Positions 6,209 through 14,400 are shown, counted from the stretch's first letter. The stretch is 17,869 bases of DNA from an uncultured beta proteobacterium (GCA_903827075.1 CAIKGX010000029.1:1-17869); one strand, 5' to 3'. Notes: generated by a model not told the origin, from the sequence alone. Translations and numbers: made by a program.

Positions 6209-7090
6209 CTAGCTCAGCGGCGCTAAGGCTGCCCCTGCGGGTCTCTTATAGCGGTTGTAAGACCAGAGATACTGAGAAGGACTTGCAAGAATCATTTTTT
6301 CAAAATAGCCATTCATGACCGTGCATGCCTCAATAGAGCACTTGGGGTATTTCTCGGTCATGAGCTCGGTTTTAATGAGCCAACCCCTGCCAAAACTCAG
6401 TCTCTGAGCACTTACAAAGAGTGTGGCTACATTATTTTGACGGGTCAGCTTTGCTGGAAAGGATGTGGTGTAAGCGTACTGATTAAAAAACTTAGCCCAG
6501 ATACCATCGCCTACGCTGGGCACCTGGTCAGCCAGGATACCCACCACCTCACCACTTTGCAGTGCCCGCTTAATTTTTCGAACGCCCCCCAGATTGGCTT
6601 CTACGAATTCCATCTGGGGATGCAGGCGACTTTTGAGCATCAGCGTATTGACCCAGGATTTTCGGGCGGGTCGGTACATCACTGTCGCCTTCATATGCTC
6701 TGCAAAAATACGGGGAACGATTTCAAAACCGCCTAAATGCGAAGCCAAAATAATCAAGCCTTGACCATTTTTAGATAAGCTAATAATTTGCTCTATGTCT
6801 TGGATGGCTGCTTTTTTCAAAGCTGACTGAGGGTGGCGCCAAATCCACAGAGTATCGGCAAACATCATTCCAGAATCACATGCTACCCGCCAAGGTGCAA
6901 AAGCAAAACCCGAGTAACTGGCTGCACTCTGAAGATTGCTATTAAGCCGAGTCCTGTACCGAGGGGAGCTGATATAGATTAACAGACCAACTCCTGCACC
7001 AATGAACTGTAGAAGAACTAGTGGGAGCGAGCTAAAGAGTCTCAGTATGAAATACAACATTGGCCATTCTAGACGCTTTAAGTAAAGCAT
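6209..7090 (-). CDS. Lipid A biosynthesis acyltransferase family protein (LpxL/HtrB-like)
   Basis: A 293-residue inner-membrane enzyme of the late lipid A acyltransferase family, which transfers secondary acyl chains onto lipid A precursors on the cytoplasmic face. The catalytic HX4E motif is H118-LGGF-E123 in LASHLGGFE. Other family marks are MYRPARKSW (about 147-155), the ADQVPSVGDG stretch (about 187-196) and SYNRYKRP near the C-terminus. An N-terminal hydrophobic segment (residues 11-40) is the membrane anchor. ATG 7090 is supported by AGGA 7 nt upstream (7098-7101); ATG 7060 is possible. The gene is 57 nt after the coiled-coil protein gene, so it may be part of the riboswitch operon. Whether it is LpxL-, LpxM- or LpxP-like cannot be decided. 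Confidence 0.87.
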   Translation of the reverse strand: MLYLKRLEWPMLYFILRLFSSLPLVLLQFIGAGVGLLIYISSPRYRTRLNSNLQSAASYSGFAFAPWRVACDSGMMFADTLWIWRHPQSALKKAAIQDIEQIISLSKNGQGLIILASHLGGFEIVPRIFAEHMKATVMYRPARKSWVNTLMLKSRLHPQMEFVEANLGGVRKIKRALQSGEVVGILADQVPSVGDGIWAKFFNQYAYTTSFPAKLTRQNNVATLFVSAQRLSFGRGWLIKTELMTEKYPKCSIEACTVMNGYFEKMILASPSQYLWSYNRYKRPAGAALAPLS

Positions 7091-7147
7091 CTGCTAGTCC
7101 TAGCTTAAGCGCCCTCAGGGGCCCTAAATTAGGGTATGGCAATCACT

Positions 7148-7561
7148 TTACTGGTAATTTAGATCAGCAAGAGAAAGAAAAGCGATAAATAAAGCCACTA
7201 AGATCACAATTGCCAGCACGCGAATGAATTCACCCAAGCGATAAAATCGAGATTTTCCTGCGCCGGCATGATAAATCTCAGCCGCAGCTGTTGATTTCTT
7301 AAGACGTTCTAAATATTCTTTTAACCAAACCTCATCAGCACCAGCTAAAAATACCAAAGCATCATCTGGCTGATATTGAATCAATTTCTTATATTCAGAT
7401 AATGTCAGTCGCGGTAGATTAAGAGCAATCAGCTTCTCATTCTCCGCCTTCCAACCATTGGCTAAAGACTCCATCGCTTTCGCCCTATCTGCATATTTCT
7501 GATTATCAGCCTCAAGCTGAGCCAGGCGGGCTTTTTGCGATGGATTTTGATTCATCCACAT
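7148..7561 (-). CDS. Uncharacterised coiled-coil, C-terminally anchored membrane protein
   Basis: A 137-residue protein of no recognised family. Residues about 5-48 are charged and heptad-like (ARLAQLEADNQKYADRAKAM), predicting a coiled coil. The middle has an acidic/aromatic stretch (YQPDDALVFLAGADEVW) and a basic segment. Residues about 112-130 (FIRVLAIVILVALFIAFLS) are one membrane helix near the C-terminus, so the bulk should face the cytoplasm as in a tail-anchored protein. The start is ATG 7561 or the in-frame ATG 7555; neither has a strong RBS. It begins 25 nt after the dadA stop and so is very likely co-transcribed with dadA from the riboswitch-controlled promoter. Confidence 0.75.
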   Translation of the reverse strand: MWMNQNPSQKARLAQLEADNQKYADRAKAMESLANGWKAENEKLIALNLPRLTLSEYKKLIQYQPDDALVFLAGADEVWLKEYLERLKKSTAAAEIYHAGAGKSRFYRLGEFIRVLAIVILVALFIAFLSLADLNYQ

Positions 7562-7586
7562 AGCTTATCGCAAAATTGCGAACTCA

Positions 7587-8861
7587 TCAGATGCCCTGTG
7601 CGGCCCTCAGCATATTGGCAGCAGGCGTAGGGATCTTGGCTGACTTGACATCGAGCTCAATCACACCTGCAATCATCTCCGCAGTACAGGCAGACAAAGT
7701 CCAGCCAAGGTGGCCATGGCCAGTGTTGTAGTAGACATTAGGCAAAGAACCTTTGCCCACCCGAGGCAACATATTGGGCATCATAGGGCGTAGGCCTGCC
7801 CAAGGAACTACCGAACGTGTACTCACTTCTGGGAAGCATTCCTGCACCCAATCTACTAGAGGCTTGATGCGGTCAGATCGAATATCACGATTCTCCCCAT
7901 TAAATTCTGCTGTGCCTGCTACCCGGAAACGATCTATGCCTAAACGGCTAGTCACTAATTTAGTTTCATCGTCTAACAAGCTGACGTTGGGAGCGCCGGC
8001 TTGGCTAGCGGCATCGTTCAAATTGACGGTGATGGAATACCCTTTTACTGGATATACATTGACGCGGTCACCTAACTGCGCAGCTAAATTGCGACTACCA
8101 ATACCAGCGCACACCACGACATTGTCAAACTCCAAACTCTCTAGTTGTTCATCTTTTTTCAGGGTTATCTTAATGCAGGCACCATCCGATTTAATGGCCG
8201 CTACCTCATGGTCATAAATCATCTTGACGCCCAACCTCTCGGCAGCCAACGATAGCCCATAAGTAAATTTATGGATATCTCCTGTGGAATCACTTTCGGT
8301 GTAATAGCCACCATAGTAATTTCCAGAAAGCGTAGGTTCAATTTGCTTCATTTCTGCAGGAGTGACTGCCTGACGAGGCAATCCACCAATGGCTAATAGT
8401 TTGGAGACTTCACCTGCATGATCAAAGCCGGCCTTATCACGATAGATATGTAAGATGCCTTCTTTTTTCAGATCAAAATCAATAGACTCATTTTGAGCCC
8501 AAGCAAACAGATGCTCTCTGGCGGCAATAGCCATCTTGGCTGTTTGAATGGTATTGGCCTTGTAATGAGGAATGGCCGCAATAAATTCGGCAAACCAGGA
8601 AGCCTTATGCCAACTAGGCGTCATATTGACTAGTAGAGGAGCGTCCTTTTTAAAAACCCATTTGAGGCCTTTATAGATCGTTCCCCAGTAGTTCCATACT
8701 TCAGCATTAGATACTGAAAGCTGACCCCCGTTAGCAAACGAGGTTTCCATACCAGAGTAACGATTGCGCTCAATGAGAGTCACACTAAAGCCGCGTTTTG
8801 CTAAAGCATAGGCTGTGGTAACGCCAGTAATACCGCCACCAATAATGACAAATGATTTCAT
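7587..8861 (-). CDS. dadA: D-amino acid dehydrogenase-type FAD oxidoreductase (DadA family)
   Basis: A 424-residue membrane-associated flavoenzyme of the DAO superfamily. DadA oxidises D-alanine and other D-amino acids to keto acids and ammonium and passes electrons to the respiratory chain. The FAD-binding Rossmann motif is VIIGGGITGVTTAYALA (residues 5-21) ending in the acidic LIER. The DadA signature ETSFANGGQLSVSNAEVW, the central YYGGYYTESDSTGDIHKF, the second dinucleotide contact NVVVCAGIGS and the C-terminal GHGHLGWTLS are present. Start ATG 8861 (MKSFVIIGGG) has GGAT at 6-7 nt; an in-frame TTG at 8873 is less likely. It lies directly behind a tandem glycine riboswitch, so glycine or a related amino acid may be its physiological signal or even substrate (inference; glycine oxidase/ThiO-like activity is an alternative). 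Confidence 0.9.
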   Translation of the reverse strand: MKSFVIIGGGITGVTTAYALAKRGFSVTLIERNRYSGMETSFANGGQLSVSNAEVWNYWGTIYKGLKWVFKKDAPLLVNMTPSWHKASWFAEFIAAIPHYKANTIQTAKMAIAAREHLFAWAQNESIDFDLKKEGILHIYRDKAGFDHAGEVSKLLAIGGLPRQAVTPAEMKQIEPTLSGNYYGGYYTESDSTGDIHKFTYGLSLAAERLGVKMIYDHEVAAIKSDGACIKITLKKDEQLESLEFDNVVVCAGIGSRNLAAQLGDRVNVYPVKGYSITVNLNDAASQAGAPNVSLLDDETKLVTSRLGIDRFRVAGTAEFNGENRDIRSDRIKPLVDWVQECFPEVSTRSVVPWAGLRPMMPNMLPRVGKGSLPNVYYNTGHGHLGWTLSACTAEMIAGVIELDVKSAKIPTPAANMLRAAQGI

Positions 8862-8921
8862 ATACAGATCCAAACAGCGCCGAGGGTTAGGCCTATGAGC
8901 AACAAGCTCAATAAGCGCCCC

Positions 8922-9102
8922 CTCTGTTTTGGACCTGAGAGATTCACAAATTCAATAGAATTTGCTTGCTCCTGCGGTGCTTTAGCTGACGTACACTAAA
9001 GACTCTTCAGAGTTTTAAGTGATATCGGTTCTTTTGCCTGAGAGTTTCCGGGGCGGTTGCTCCTTCGGCGCTTCGAACGAATCGGAGTCTCTCCCGATAT
9101 CA
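8922..9102 (-). promoter_or_regulatory. Tandem glycine riboswitch
   Basis: Two glycine aptamers are read on the minus strand. The first (9020-9102) is closed by TGATATCGG/CCGATATCA and has GGGAGAGACTCC, the core GCGCCGAAGGAGCAA (9057-9071) and AACTCTCAGGCAAAAGAACC. The second (8922-9012) is closed by CTCTG/CAGAG and has the core GCACCGCAGGAGCAA (8966-8980) and AATCTCTCAGGTCCAAAACAGAG. The 7-nt linker and duplicated cores are typical of cooperative glycine (gcvT-motif) riboswitches. The expression platform is 8862-8921: a small TGAGC/GCTCA hairpin (8896-8910) and a segment (8873-8886) able to pair with the 3' strand of the second P1, next to the dadA RBS. Confidence 0.95.
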
Positions 9103-9124
9103 ATCCTAATAATTACAACGATTT

Positions 9125-9153
9125 ATTGTAATAAACTTTAAATTCACTGTCAA
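9125..9153 (-). promoter_or_regulatory. Sigma-70 promoter of the glycine riboswitch-dadA operon
   Basis: On the minus strand a perfect TTGACA (9148-9153) is followed after 17 bp by TACAAT (9125-9130, 5 of 6 matches). The predicted start near 9118 is about 16 nt before the first riboswitch helix, which is the right place for the full aptamer to be transcribed. Confidence 0.85.
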
Positions 9154-9170
9154 ATAAATAAGTGATGAGA

Positions 9171-9230
9171 ACCAAAAACCACCCGTATGAACTGACCCCA
9201 AGAAGTTGGACAGTTCACGTAGGTGGTTTT
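9171..9230. terminator. Long hairpin, probable bidirectional terminator
   Basis: AAAACCACC-CGTA-TGAACTG (9175-9194) pairs with CAGTTCA-CGTA-GGTGGTTTT (9211-9230): 9 bp plus 7 bp around a CGTA/CGTA internal loop that can hold two G-U wobbles. The loop contains a further CCAA/TTGG. On the minus strand the stem runs into TTTTTGG, so it can end the transcript of the 9292-9741 gene just before the dadA promoter. Part of it resembles an IS end. Confidence 0.7.
9179..9210 (+). repeat. IS3/IS150-end-like element, copy 1
   Basis: The core TATGAACTGACCCCA (9186-9200) followed by AGAAGTTGGA resembles the terminal inverted repeat of IS150-group insertion sequences (from memory, not searched). The 15-bp core occurs again, inverted, at 10411-10425, with similarity extending over CCACC on one side and AA-TTGG on the other. 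No transposase lies beside it. Confidence 0.55.
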
Positions 9231-9291
9231 CTAAAGAAAGATCCAAGCTCAGTGGGCATTACCCCTGTAAAGCAAAGATACTACTAGCCAA

Positions 9292-9741
9292 TTACTTGTC
9301 GAGCTTAACCGTTACTCCGCTAGCACTCAGGTTTAACTGAAGACCTTCAGATGTACTGGTTAAACGCATAATGACACCATTCTCATTCTTCAAAACAGTA
9401 CCGCCGACACCGCCACCTAAAGTAATGCTGCTTTCTAACTTGCTGAAGGTGCCAGGAAATTTGGATAGCTCAGGCAAGTCATAAACTTCACCGGCTGCAG
9501 ATAACTTCGATACGCCCACATTTGCACCCAAGCTCACGCCGCTAATCTTAAATGGATATTTCTTTCCTTGATAAGTTAAAACACCGCCGCCAGTACTACC
9601 GCCGACGATCAATGCAAACTGAGTTTCATTAATACTCACTGTGCCAGATGGTTTTTTAGGAGCATCAGCAGCTACGGCACCTAAACTCAAAATTCCCAAA
9701 CTGAGAATTAAGGAAGTAATTACTTTACGAATATTGAACAT
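9292..9741 (-). CDS. Secreted glycine-rich beta-type protein, EipA/DUF1134- or SYLF-like (tentative)
   Basis: A 149-residue exported protein. Start ATG 9741 (MFNIRKVI) has GGAG 6 nt upstream (9748-9751); an upstream TTG at 9753 is unlikely because it overlaps that RBS. Residues 1-24 are a Sec signal peptide (SLILSLGILSLGAVAA, cleavage before DAPKKP). The mature part alternates beta strands and glycine runs (LIVGGSTGGGVLTYQGKKYP, SLGANVGVSKL, TLGGGVGGTVLKNENGV), with GEVYDL and KFPGTF in the middle and no cysteines. The pattern recalls periplasmic envelope-integrity proteins of the EipA/DUF1134 type or lipid-binding SYLF proteins, but that is resemblance only. It is followed by the hairpin terminator at 9171-9230, so it is probably a single-gene transcript. 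The 239 bp upstream (9742-9980) show no promoter clear enough to call. Confidence 0.75.
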   Translation of the reverse strand: MFNIRKVITSLILSLGILSLGAVAADAPKKPSGTVSINETQFALIVGGSTGGGVLTYQGKKYPFKISGVSLGANVGVSKLSAAGEVYDLPELSKFPGTFSKLESSITLGGGVGGTVLKNENGVIMRLTSTSEGLQLNLSASGVTVKLDK

Positions 9742-9980
9742 TGATTTCTCCAAAGTGGGTTGCGCTTAATGAAATGGATGCGCACAGCAATATTGCCAGA
9801 ATCAGCTTACTACATCTAGCCTGTATTTGAGAAGAAATGACCTCTAAAAGCGATTTTGGCTTAGCAAAATGCAAAGGCCAGAATGGCTGGATCATCTAGA
9901 AAAGTATTGGATGCATAAATACTGACGCGGTATAGCCAAGGATGGACTATTTCAATCAAGCGAGTGAAGTGCTCCATCAA

Positions 9981-10364
9981 TTATGCTGCAATAAGGTCAG
10001 CGTAAGCAATGCACAGCCACTGTGCATCGACTCTTTTCCAGACGCTTATACGTGGTGAAAAGTTTGGTGACAACTCTTTTCCATCTCTAAATTCGGTGGT
10101 GGCTAACCAAAAACTCACAATGACATTGTCCCCTGCTTGAGTCACCTTGAAATCTTTAAATGTCACTGGGCCTAAATTCATCTGCTTCATTAAGGTCATG
10201 GCCTGAGCGCGATCACAGGAACCTTGAGAACTTACAAACTGACAGGCTGGGTCCAACATCTTTCCCAAAGCATCCCAATTTTTATCTTGGATGTACTTTA
10301 CTGAAAGCCGCTCCAACTGCTCTGCTTGAACCTCAATAGAATTGGGATGATTGTCTAGCGCCAT
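9981..10364 (-). CDS. NTF2-like / SnoaL-like domain protein
   Basis: A 127-residue cytoplasmic protein with the NTF2-like cone fold pattern: an N-terminal helix (EVQAEQLERLSVKYIQDKNW), DALGKMLDPACQFVSSQG, then strands KDFKVTQAGDNVIVSFWL, ISVWKRVDAQWLCIAYADL. This matches DUF4440/SnoaL-like proteins, a family of small ligand-binding or isomerase-like domains of many functions. No catalytic assignment is possible. The ATG has GAGAGGG 6 nt upstream, a good RBS. It stands alone between the IS-end-like repeat (10401-10435) and the 9742-9980 gap. Confidence 0.75.
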   Translation of the reverse strand: MALDNHPNSIEVQAEQLERLSVKYIQDKNWDALGKMLDPACQFVSSQGSCDRAQAMTLMKQMNLGPVTFKDFKVTQAGDNVIVSFWLATTEFRDGKELSPNFSPRISVWKRVDAQWLCIAYADLIAA

Positions 10365-10400
10365 GAAAGCCCTCTCATTGATATCTATGAATCATACATT

Positions 10401-10435
10401 CCCAAGTTTATGGGGTCAGTTCATAAGGTGGCTTT
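10401..10435 (-). repeat. IS3/IS150-end-like element, copy 2 (inverted)
   Basis: TGGGGTCAGTTCATA at 10411-10425 is the exact reverse complement of the core of copy 1. The flanks are also related: AAGGTGG matches the CCACC side, and CCCAAGTT matches the AA-TTGG side (12 of 16 in the loop segment). The long hairpin arm of copy 1 is not preserved. It sits between the TPR gene stop and the NTF2-like gene. Confidence 0.5.
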
Positions 10436-10464
10436 ATTTGATTTACTGCTGATTTACTGATGCT

Positions 10465-11286
10465 TTAAACATCACTCATAAAATCACCACCGCCACTATC
10501 GTCCCATGAGCTTGAGCCACCATCATCCCAAGAGCTAGCATCGCGCACTCCAAAGTTAGGATCGGTTGCTGCAGGGCCTCCCACTTGATTCAGGTTAGGG
10601 TTCGTGCTTCCTGGATTACTAGCATCGTGCCCACCCATGAGATGACTAGCTAATGCTTGTCCAGCATACATTCCGGCGCCCAGAGCAGCACCCGTAGCCA
10701 AACTACCCATGAGACCACCGCCCATGCCGCCAGCAGCTGGTGCTCCTGGTACGCCAGGATAAGCAGCAGGTCCGCCAGGAGTTCCTGGATAACCAGCGCC
10801 CGGTGCGTTGTAGACCTGTACGGGCTCAGGACGATTACGACGCCTTAAGACCACAATCACTCCAACAACCAGAATAGCTATCAAACCCCAGAATAAGGGA
10901 CTACTAAATACAGAGCTTGCACCAGCATTAGTCGAGACTGGAGTTGTCGCCCCTCCTGCTAAAGCTACTTGTAATTTTTGAACCGACTCTGCTTGAGCAA
11001 AAGGTAAGCCCGGCGCCAGATTTTCTGCTTTCAGAAAATGACTGCGTGCCACTTCTATCTTGCCTTCTTTGAGATAAAGCTCAGCCGCAACATAGTGCGC
11101 TTTGGCACTATTAGGATGATTTTGTAAGACCTCTTTCATCATGGCATCTGCTTTTGCCATCTGACCTGATTGAACGGCTTGATATACCTCTGGCAATGTT
11201 GCCTCAGCAAATGCGAGATTGCTAGTGAGCAACATAGTGGCCGCAAACACGCTGACCAATAGATTAATTAAGTGACGCATTTTCAT
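10465..11286 (-). CDS. Exported TPR protein with one membrane helix and Gly/Asp-rich tail
   Basis: A 273-residue protein. Residues 1-27 are a signal peptide (MKMRHLINLLVSVFAATMLL, cleavage near AFA-EAT). Residues 31-95 hold about two TPR-like helix pairs (KADAMMKEVLQNHPNSAKAH, AELYLKEGKIEVARSHFLKA). A linker follows, then a membrane helix at 130-147 (PLFWGLIAILVVGVIVVL) with RRRNRP after it, so the TPRs are periplasmic and the rest cytoplasmic. That rest is Pro/Gly/Ala-rich (PGAGYPGTPGGPAAYPGVPG) and ends in repeated SSWDD-GG blocks and DFMSDV, an acidic tail seen on several membrane proteins of unclear role. ATG 11286 is 6 nt after AAGGA; the adjacent ATG 11289 is possible. It is in the same direction as and downstream of addA, but 121 nt away. 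Confidence 0.8.
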   Translation of the reverse strand: MKMRHLINLLVSVFAATMLLTSNLAFAEATLPEVYQAVQSGQMAKADAMMKEVLQNHPNSAKAHYVAAELYLKEGKIEVARSHFLKAENLAPGLPFAQAESVQKLQVALAGGATTPVSTNAGASSVFSSPLFWGLIAILVVGVIVVLRRRNRPEPVQVYNAPGAGYPGTPGGPAAYPGVPGAPAAGGMGGGLMGSLATGAALGAGMYAGQALASHLMGGHDASNPGSTNPNLNQVGGPAATDPNFGVRDASSWDDGGSSSWDDSGGGDFMSDV

Positions 11287-11320
11287 CATGATTCCTTTAC
11301 GGTGCTCCAGAACAAATTTC

Positions 11321-11351
11321 ATTATCCCTATTTTGAGGGTTTTGGGGTCAA
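11321..11351 (-). promoter_or_regulatory. Candidate promoter of the TPR gene
   Basis: On the minus strand TTGACC (11346-11351) is followed after 19 bp by GATAAT (11321-11326). The hexamers are good but the spacing is 2 bp too long. It lies in the 121-bp gap after addA, where a separate promoter would be expected. Confidence 0.35.
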
Positions 11352-11407
11352 GCCCAATTCCTCTATCTATATGGGGTCTTTAAGGAGTATTTCAAGAGAT
11401 CTGAGGA

Positions 11408-14400
11408 TTACTCCATGCACTCTATTTGACCTTCAGAGGAGATTAAATACGCTTTAATCGGCTTATCCTGCCGAATTCTGCCTAATTCTTGTTTGTAGTT
11501 ACTTAATTGAGATTGGTACTTCAGGTATTGCTCACTCGCTTGAGTGGGAATGGTTAACTTGTAGTCAATGATGGCTAAATGATCGTCAAACTCCACCAAA
11601 CGATCTAGGCGATAGGTTTTACCTTGCCCATTCACGACATCAATCTCATTCCAGGCTTGCACCCAGTCTCCTCCAGTGAGATATTTTTTTAGGGCTTGAG
11701 TATTGATCACCTTGAGCGCTCTATCTAAAGATTTTTGCGCCTGCACTTCGTCTACATTGAACCAGTTTGCTACTTCCTGCACGCTCATCTGTGTGCTTGA
11801 CTCAATGGGCACTCCAGTTTGACTACTGAGACATTCCAATAGCTTATGAAAATGCACGCCCTCTTCCAGTATCTCTGGATCAGGCACTTGATCTTTAGGG
11901 TGATTTTCGCCCTCAAATGCCTGCAAACTCAAGCCGCCCTCAATCTCTTGCTGACGTTTAATCTGATTCTCTTTTGCCAGAACCCACTCAATCACAAAGT
12001 CCTCCACCTTAAATGTCTTGGCTTGACTTTGGTCCTGTGCATTGACTTTTTCTTCTTTGATTTGAGTCAAATTGGTAGATTGCTCCATCAGATCAAAGAC
12101 CGGCAAGCCTGCTTGCTCTGCCTTGCCATACCAAGAGCTTTCATCTAAACCATTGGGTGACTTTTTGGTGGGCTTGTGGGCATTTCCGCTAATCCATAAG
12201 CCTTGTCTTGCCCGAGTGATTGCGACGTATAGCAAGTTCCAATTTTCTTTATCACCGATTGCTTTTTCAGCCTCGTAGATTTCAGAGCGAGGGCTTGTTA
12301 AGGTTTTGGCTGCAAAGAGCGATAAATGCGATGGACTAGATTCCAGCGGAGACCAATCCATTAAGACGCCGTTGTAGTCTATATTGGTATCGGTATTGTT
12401 GGCATCCAACAGAATGACAAAGGGTGACTCTAAACCCTTAGCCCCATGAATAGTCATCATACGTACCCGTTTATGGCGATCTTCTTCTGACATCTGGCTA
12501 TCTTCATCAATGTCGATGAGATTTTCTTCTGCGGCTATATCTACTTCACCTTCGTCGGGCGTCTCATCATCATCCCCCTGACGAATAGCGTTGATCTCGC
12601 CAATAAAACGACTCAGGCTCGGATAACGACCACCATCTTGATTCAGCGCCAACTCTAAGAAAGCATCTAAGTTTGCCAAGACTTGAGGACGGGCAATCTC
12701 TTGTGACACTGCGGCGTACTTCAAGCGCAAATTACTCTCTTGATAGATGCAGTCGAGTAAGTCATGTACGGGCAATCGCTCACCTAAGATACGCCAATGT
12801 TCTAGATAGCGAGCAGCTTGCTTCAAGATGGCATCCTGACTGTCTTGTAGTGCGTCCCACCAGTAGCGATATTCATTCGATGCCATAACAATGGCAAGTT
12901 GTTGCATTTGCTGATCGGAAAAACCGAAGATAGGACTTCTCAAAACTTGTGCCAATGGTAAATCGTGGCGTGGTGTTACTAAGACAGTTAACAGAGCGAT
13001 CAAATCATCGATCTCTAGGGTATTCAGTAAACCACCCAGTCGTGAACTATCAAATGCTAAATCGGCCTCCCGCAAAGCCTGCTCATATTGAGGTAAATAC
13101 CTGCGGCGCTTTACTAACAATAAAAAGTCGCTCTCTCTAGCAGAGCGCCAGATATCCTTACCATCTTGTTTATCAGCAACCAATCGCGTTGCCATAAGCC
13201 GCTTGACCAGCCTACTAATGACTTGGCCTTCTTGGTAACGCTGAGCAATACCGACGGTTAGACTCGGATCAATAATCGCTTGATCAAAGGCGTTACCGGA
13301 TCTTTGGTCTAATGATTTTTCTCCGTAGGCAATCAGAGGCAAAATGTAAGCCTCCCCTTCCGTTCCATAAGATTCCTGCGGTCTATTTTCGTCACCTGCA
13401 CTCCAGTCGGTCTCCTGATTGCTAAAGGGATAATCTGCAGGAATTTGCGGCCCCTGAAACACCTTTCTGACAGCCTCATTAATTTTGGGAGCATTGCGTC
13501 TCGTTCTATCCTGCTCAAGTGAAGCAGCACCTAATTCTTGCTGGAGAAATTGCTTGGCACTGACAAATAATCTGGGATCAGCTCGGCGGAATCGGTAAAT
13601 CGATTGCTTGGGATCGCCCACAATGAATACGCTAGGCTTAGACGCATCCTGACCATAGCCCTCTAACCAAGCACTCAAAATTTGCCATTGCAAAGGATTG
13701 GTATCCTGAAATTCATCAATTAAAATGTGTTCATACTTTGCATCTAAGCGAGACTGCAAATAGGCGGCATTAGCGGCATCGGCCATTAACTTGCTTACGC
13801 CAATTTCTAAATCATCAAAGTCACGTACCCGCATAGCATCTTTGACTGTATTTGCGTGCTTCATCATGGCTTCACTCAGAGTGAACCAAGCCTGATTCAG
13901 TGCATACGTATCTTGCTCATTCTTCCACTCTAAATAAGCGGTAAATGTATCGCCCCAAAGTTGTTTACATGCGATGTAATCCTGCTCATCTCTATTTATC
14001 GATAGGAGATATTTTTTAGCTTCGCTCAGCGCAGTGCCATTACTGGATCGCTGCTCCAATCCCTTGGTTAAAAACGCAAACTGAAAGATATCGGCTACAT
14101 CCATTACCTGGCCGCCTGCCTTCTTACATGCAATAGCTGCCTGAAGGTAAGGCAGTAAACCAGAATCTTTCACACTGCTATGTGCCCAGGTATCAGCCAA
14201 GAAATCAAGGTCATGCAGTGTATGAGGCGCATTCCATTGGGCTAGTAGTGGATTGGGGGTGTCTAGCAAATGCAAGGATAGTTTTAAATGCTCAATAGGG
14301 CTGATTCCTCTAGCCTTGCAAGCCTCCAGGAAGAAAGTCCAAGCCCCTCTTTGCTTGAAGAGACTGCTATTACCCATTAAAAACTTTTGCGTTTCGTGCG

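Noticed and set aside
7093..7134. Small palindromes GCTAG-TC-CTAGC (7093-7104) and CCCTAA-A-TTAGGG (7122-7134) before the acyltransferase gene
   Set aside because: Loops of 1-2 nt are too short for stable RNA hairpins, and no repressor or repeated copy supports an operator.
9861..9977. 38-residue frame (MEHFTRLIEIVHP...) right after the NTF2-like gene on the minus strand
   Set aside because: No Shine-Dalgarno before the ATG and no recognisable feature; a chance frame of this size is expected. Could be reconsidered if conserved.
13333..13530. Extra open frame overlapping addA on the same strand
   Set aside because: Lies wholly inside addA helicase sequence in another frame; no RBS or domain.
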